Shown here: positions 5,915-8,577 of the stretch, one piece after another | Layout of the letters: each line of letters starts with the position of its first letter | Numbering within the stretch: position 1 is the first letter of the stretch | DNA from: Alphaproteobacteria bacterium | Lineage (GTDB): Bacteria; Pseudomonadota; Alphaproteobacteria; RF32; CAG-239 | Length of the DNA stretch: 8,577 bases | Assembly (NCBI GenBank): GCA_017477035.1 | Contig: JAFUXW010000058.1 | Coordinates: 1-8,577, forward strand | Reading direction: 5' to 3' | Notes under the pieces: model-generated | The model's input: the letters and a program-made list of their open reading frames with translations, nothing else | Database searches by the model: none | Told to the model about the DNA's origin: nothing | Program-made: the position numbers and the translations under genes

Positions 5915-8577
5915 ACTGTTAAGCCATAAATCTTCATTAGGAAAGATAATAATTCTTGTGCCGGCCGGAACGTAGGTAACCGCCTGAATATTAGCTTTTT
6001 TATCCAAAATTTCTTGGAAAATCTGATCCATTTGACTGATAAAGTTACGACGAGCATCTTCTGCCGCTGCACTTCTTGCATCAGTTGTAGAGCTGGTATC
6101 TGTCGTTTTAGAACCGCTTCCCGATGCCATAATGTAAGCCGTAGCATTCTGCAGCATGCTGGTTAACAACGGCATAGAGTATTTCTTGAGCAATTGTTCA
6201 TCAAGATATCCAATTGCACCTGCACGTCCCTGCGCATCTGCTGTTTTTGCATTAAATCTAAATTGAGAACCATCCGGACGAATTAAGCGTTTCCAAGAAA
6301 TTGCGATTTTCACTGCTCCGCCACTATTGCCTCCTGTTGTTTCTCCGCCTCCTTCAAGCGAGCCTATTACTCTTGAGCCGGCAGGAATTATAATATTACG
6401 CCCTTCTTCAGCATATATATTACGCTCAACAATTGCTGTAATCGGAACATTATCACTAAATCCTTCATCAGCATATACCGAACGAGCCAATACTGCCGGA
6501 ATTGGTTTATCTTCAAGAATCATTTCACTCATATCAACACGCCAAGATGATATATTTTGAGCTGTTCCCGGCCAACCATCCTCTTCATATCCGGTAAAGC
6601 TTGATACCTTCACTCCTGTTTTTTCTCCAGGAAATGGATTGCCCATATTACCACGTCTTGCCGCTTGTAACTGTGCCAAAGCTCGAGCTCTTACCGGATC
6701 ATATCGCTCTCCCTGACCATATCCGCCACCCGGACCTAAATTTGTAGGCTGATTTCCAATACCATAAGCATTACCATTACCAAAAGCATTCTCAGGAATA
6801 AACATTTCTCCGACACTGGTATGTTTAACCTCTTCCAAACCTATCGGAGAATAATTCATATCAACAATAATCCCGTCCGGAGTTCTAAACCCTATTTGAT
6901 TGCCATCATCATCTTTAACACTGTCATCTTCATAAATACTGCCGATAATTTCTCCGTCAGGGCTCAATGCAATACCTACAACTCTATCTCCGAATTTTTG
7001 CTGAACTTTCGGTTCTTTTGTTTTTCCCACGCTCGGTGTTTTCCCGTCTTTTTTACTTGAAGGTATTTCATTAATTCTGACCTTACCGCCATAATCAGGG
7101 GTGAAGCTCTGTTTTCTTTTGGTTTGTTCTGAAACATTTTCCATTACTTCACTCACTGTATAATATTGGAATGGTGTAGCTCTGGCTACTTCATCTCCGT
7201 TTGAATTACGAATTGTTCCGGCCTCTGCCAAATATCCTATATTTTGCCCATTTGCATCAATGACAGTGCCATCTAATTGCAATTCACCTACAACATTATT
7301 ACTCATATCACGAACAATATAATCACGGTTACCTCTGGCTACTACCTGATTTTGACGATCAAGAACAAACCCTCTGTCCATCTGTCCCAATTTACTGCCA
7401 ACAGCGCTTAAAACCGTTCCATCCTTAGCCAAATACCCGTATGTTACAAAATTATCATCATAAACATAGAAATCATATAAAGCATATCCAATCTGATTTC
7501 CGTCTTTATATACACTACCATCAAAGTATACCTGACCAACATTTTTATTTTCACTGTTAATAACCAGTCCTGAATTTTGAATCATACCCAAAAATCTGTT
7601 ATTGTTGTCGAAAGCAACCTTATAACGCATTGCGTTTCCTAAATTTTTCTTGGTTTTAGAAACTGCATTACCATCAGGTTGAACATAGCCTATAATCTGA
7701 TCTTTCGCATTAATTATTTCACCATTTGCCAAAATATTACCTATGATATTATTGTCAAAATCAATTATCGGTGAAGGAATAATTACCCCATAACGTATTT
7801 TATCATTAGCATCTTTTATTTGACCATGCTTATTTACGCATCCTAAAATCTTACCTGAAGCATCAATGCCAAAACCAACATTCACAGTCCCTGAGAAATT
7901 ACCGTCATAATCTATCAATCCACTATTAAGAACCGAGTATCCTATATAACTTCCTACGTCGGAAACAGCTTGTCCGTTCGGCATTAAATGTCCGATGATA
8001 ACATCACGATTATTGATAATATCTCCTCTGCCGTTGACAACACCTATTGAACTGCATTTGTCATTCACAACAGGAGCAAATGATATCATTTTACCGCTTA
8101 TTACATTATTGTTATCCAAAACGTAATCATTATAAACTACCTTACCATATACTTTATTATTTAAATCAATTACCGAACCATCATTATCGGCATAACCTAT
8201 CAAATCACCACTGATGTTCAGTGCTATTATTTTATTACCGAAAAATCCTTTAATCGGTGCCATTATCGCTGCATTTATATCTTTAGTTTCGACTACATAG
8301 CCATCCGGCAAAATTTTATATGCAACTTCACCTTTATTGTTAAGAACTACGTTGCTTTGAGTTATTCTTCCCAAACTATCTCCGTTAAATCCTTTAATAT
8401 ATATCGGACTTAATGTTGTTCCCAAATATCCTTTTTTATTATATAAAATTCCGCTTTGTGTCAATTTTGTATCGGCAATAGCTTTATATAGTTCACCATT
8501 AGGAGTAATATAAGAATATAACAATCCGTTGATACTATATATGGCATCCATCTTTTGATTTCCGCCAACAACCTTAC
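5621..8577 (-). CDS. virB10: giant repeat-containing VirB10/TrbI-family type IV secretion protein (5' end outside window)
   Basis: VirB10 links inner and outer membrane in the type IV secretion core complex. The visible part, numbered from an internal ATG at 8551, has 976 residues, against about 380-480 for ordinary VirB10. Order: degenerate 17-residue repeats (about 1-460), a charged linker (461-520), three more repeat glycines (521-575), a Gly/Asn-rich stretch (580-660), the VirB10 core (about 675-880) and a Gly/Asn/Pro-rich tail (880-976). Core signatures are IPAVLARSVYADEG (684-697), VERNIYAEEGRNIIIPAGSR (708-727), ISWKRLIRPDG (751-761), GRAGAIGYLDEQLLKKY (775-791) and PAGTRIIIFPNEDLWL (862-877), with antenna helices near 786-812 and 831-853. 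The frame remains open upstream of 8551 to the window edge (KVVGGNQK precedes that Met). No transmembrane anchor is visible, so the true start and anchor lie outside. It is coupled to virB11. The core identity is firm; the role of the repeats is unknown. Confidence 0.9.
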   Translation of the reverse strand, partial: KVVGGNQKMDAIYSINGLLYSYITPNGELYKAIADTKLTQSGILYNKKGYLGTTLSPIYIKGFNGDSLGRITQSNVVLNNKGEVAYKILPDGYVVETKDINAAIMAPIKGFFGNKIIALNISGDLIGYADNDGSVIDLNNKVYGKVVYNDYVLDNNNVISGKMISFAPVVNDKCSSIGVVNGRGDIINNRDVIIGHLMPNGQAVSDVGSYIGYSVLNSGLIDYDGNFSGTVNVGFGIDASGKILGCVNKHGQIKDANDKIRYGVIIPSPIIDFDNNIIGNILANGEIINAKDQIIGYVQPDGNAVSKTKKNLGNAMRYKVAFDNNNRFLGMIQNSGLVINSENKNVGQVYFDGSVYKDGNQIGYALYDFYVYDDNFVTYGYLAKDGTVLSAVGSKLGQMDRGFVLDRQNQVVARGNRDYIVRDMSNNVVGELQLDGTVIDANGQNIGYLAEAGTIRNSNGDEVARATPFQYYTVSEVMENVSEQTKRKQSFTPDYGGKVRINEIPSSKKDGKTPSVGKTKEPKVQQKFGDRVVGIALSPDGEIIGSIYEDDSVKDDDGNQIGFRTPDGIIVDMNYSPIGLEEVKHTSVGEMFIPENAFGNGNAYGIGNQPTNLGPGGGYGQGERYDPVRARALAQLQAARRGNMGNPFPGEKTGVKVSSFTGYEEDGWPGTAQNISSWRVDMSEMILEDKPIPAVLARSVYADEGFSDNVPITAIVERNIYAEEGRNIIIPAGSRVIGSLEGGGETTGGNSGGAVKIAISWKRLIRPDGSQFRFNAKTADAQGRAGAIGYLDEQLLKKYSMPLLTSMLQNATAYIMASGSGSKTTDTSSTTDARSAAAEDARRNFISQMDQIFQEILDKKANIQAVTYVPAGTRIIIFPNEDLWLNSEARDKSKNKGGNGENGDSGDGGLVEKNPGQGGAASNVTYSGNYQENVTPVSGGNSAQPANARRAPAGYNPPPSTGSTQPPVVPESNSNSSDKVPELI
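6827..6991 (-). repeat. second, short block of the 17-residue repeat in virB10
   Basis: After a charged linker (residues 461-520), the repeat returns at residues 521-575 with unit glycines at 537, 554 and 571, again exactly 17 apart, and DG turns at 532-533 and 559-560. It carries the same IG...DG pattern as the main array, which indicates common descent and separation by the insertion of a linker rich in Lys, Pro and Ser. Confidence 0.85.
7172..8577 (-). repeat. main array of ~17-residue (51-bp) degenerate repeats within virB10
   Basis: Residues 1-460 of the visible VirB10 repeat with a period close to 17. Unit-ending glycines, usually after I/L/V/Y, occur at residues 119, 136, 153, 170, 187, 204, 221, 237, 255, 271, 288, 305, 322, 339, 355, 372, 389, 407, 422 and 439: 20 positions with a mean step of 16.8. 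Weaker matches occur earlier (44 and 61). The unit resembles (I/V)G-x-x-x-x-(D/N)G-x-(V/I)-x-(D/N)-x-x-(G/N)-x-x, for example IGYVQPDGNAVSKTKKN. Alternating beta-type residues with Gly/Asn/Asp turns suggest a beta-solenoid or stacked-hairpin fold. DNA copies are well diverged, so this is an old array. Confidence 0.9.

Noticed and set aside
5626..6147. Two minus-strand frames within the 3' part of virB10 (5626-5808 and 5842-6147)
   Set aside because: They are out-of-frame readings of the VirB10 core and tail, whose own frame has clear family signatures and no break.
6327..7060. Plus-strand frames opposite virB10 (6327-6560 and 6821-7060)
   Set aside because: They are antisense to coding sequence, have no ribosome binding site and resemble no family.
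7172..8577. CRISPR array or DNA satellite suggested by the ~51-bp periodicity
   Set aside because: The periodicity is in the protein; DNA copies are divergent, there are no identical direct repeats with unique spacers, and one open frame runs through it.
4637..8577. Mobile element boundaries around the secretion genes
   Set aside because: I found no transposase, integrase, tRNA, terminal inverted repeat or target duplication within the window.

Overview
The window suggests an AT-rich, probably host-associated alphaproteobacterium that uses the standard code (TGA is a real stop in yidC). This rests on a compact rpmH-rnpA-yidD-yidC-engB cluster, the protein sequences themselves, and a neighbouring virB10-virB11 pair. 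The lineage is an inference; nothing here fixes a genus.

Layout. Positions 1-360 (minus) hold the N-terminal 120 codons of lptF, a lipopolysaccharide export permease that runs off the left edge. A 233-nt divergent gap follows, with AT-rich promoter-like elements. A Bax-inhibitor-1 family membrane protein occupies 594-1346 (plus) and ends at a strong rho-independent terminator (1370-1401). Directly after it lies a near-consensus sigma70 promoter (1403-1431) and a leader with a small hairpin. These open the plus-strand operon rpmH (1504-1638), rnpA (1656-2045), yidD (2017-2247), yidC (2320-3987) and engB (3984-4616). The operon makes ribosomal protein L34, the RNase P protein, two inner-membrane insertion factors and a ribosome-assembly GTPase, so it couples RNA processing, ribosome assembly and membrane protein insertion. 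Two gene junctions overlap.

The right half is transcribed on the minus strand, convergent with the operon and only 20 nt from it. It holds two type IV secretion genes, virB10 (5621 to beyond the right edge) and virB11 (4637-5611). VirB11 is a complete hexameric ATPase. The VirB10 is very unusual. The visible part is already at least 976 residues, the frame stays open to the window edge, and no inner-membrane anchor is visible, so the gene is 5'-truncated by the window. Its C-terminal third is a recognisable VirB10/TrbI beta-barrel core with an antenna region. Everything before it is a long array of degenerate repeats of about 17 residues: 20 consecutive unit glycines between residues 119 and 439. 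An extra low-complexity tail of about 95 residues follows the core.

The repeat-rich VirB10 is the strongest candidate in the window for a poorly described system: a type IV secretion apparatus with a very large, regularly repetitive periplasmic or surface-reaching component.
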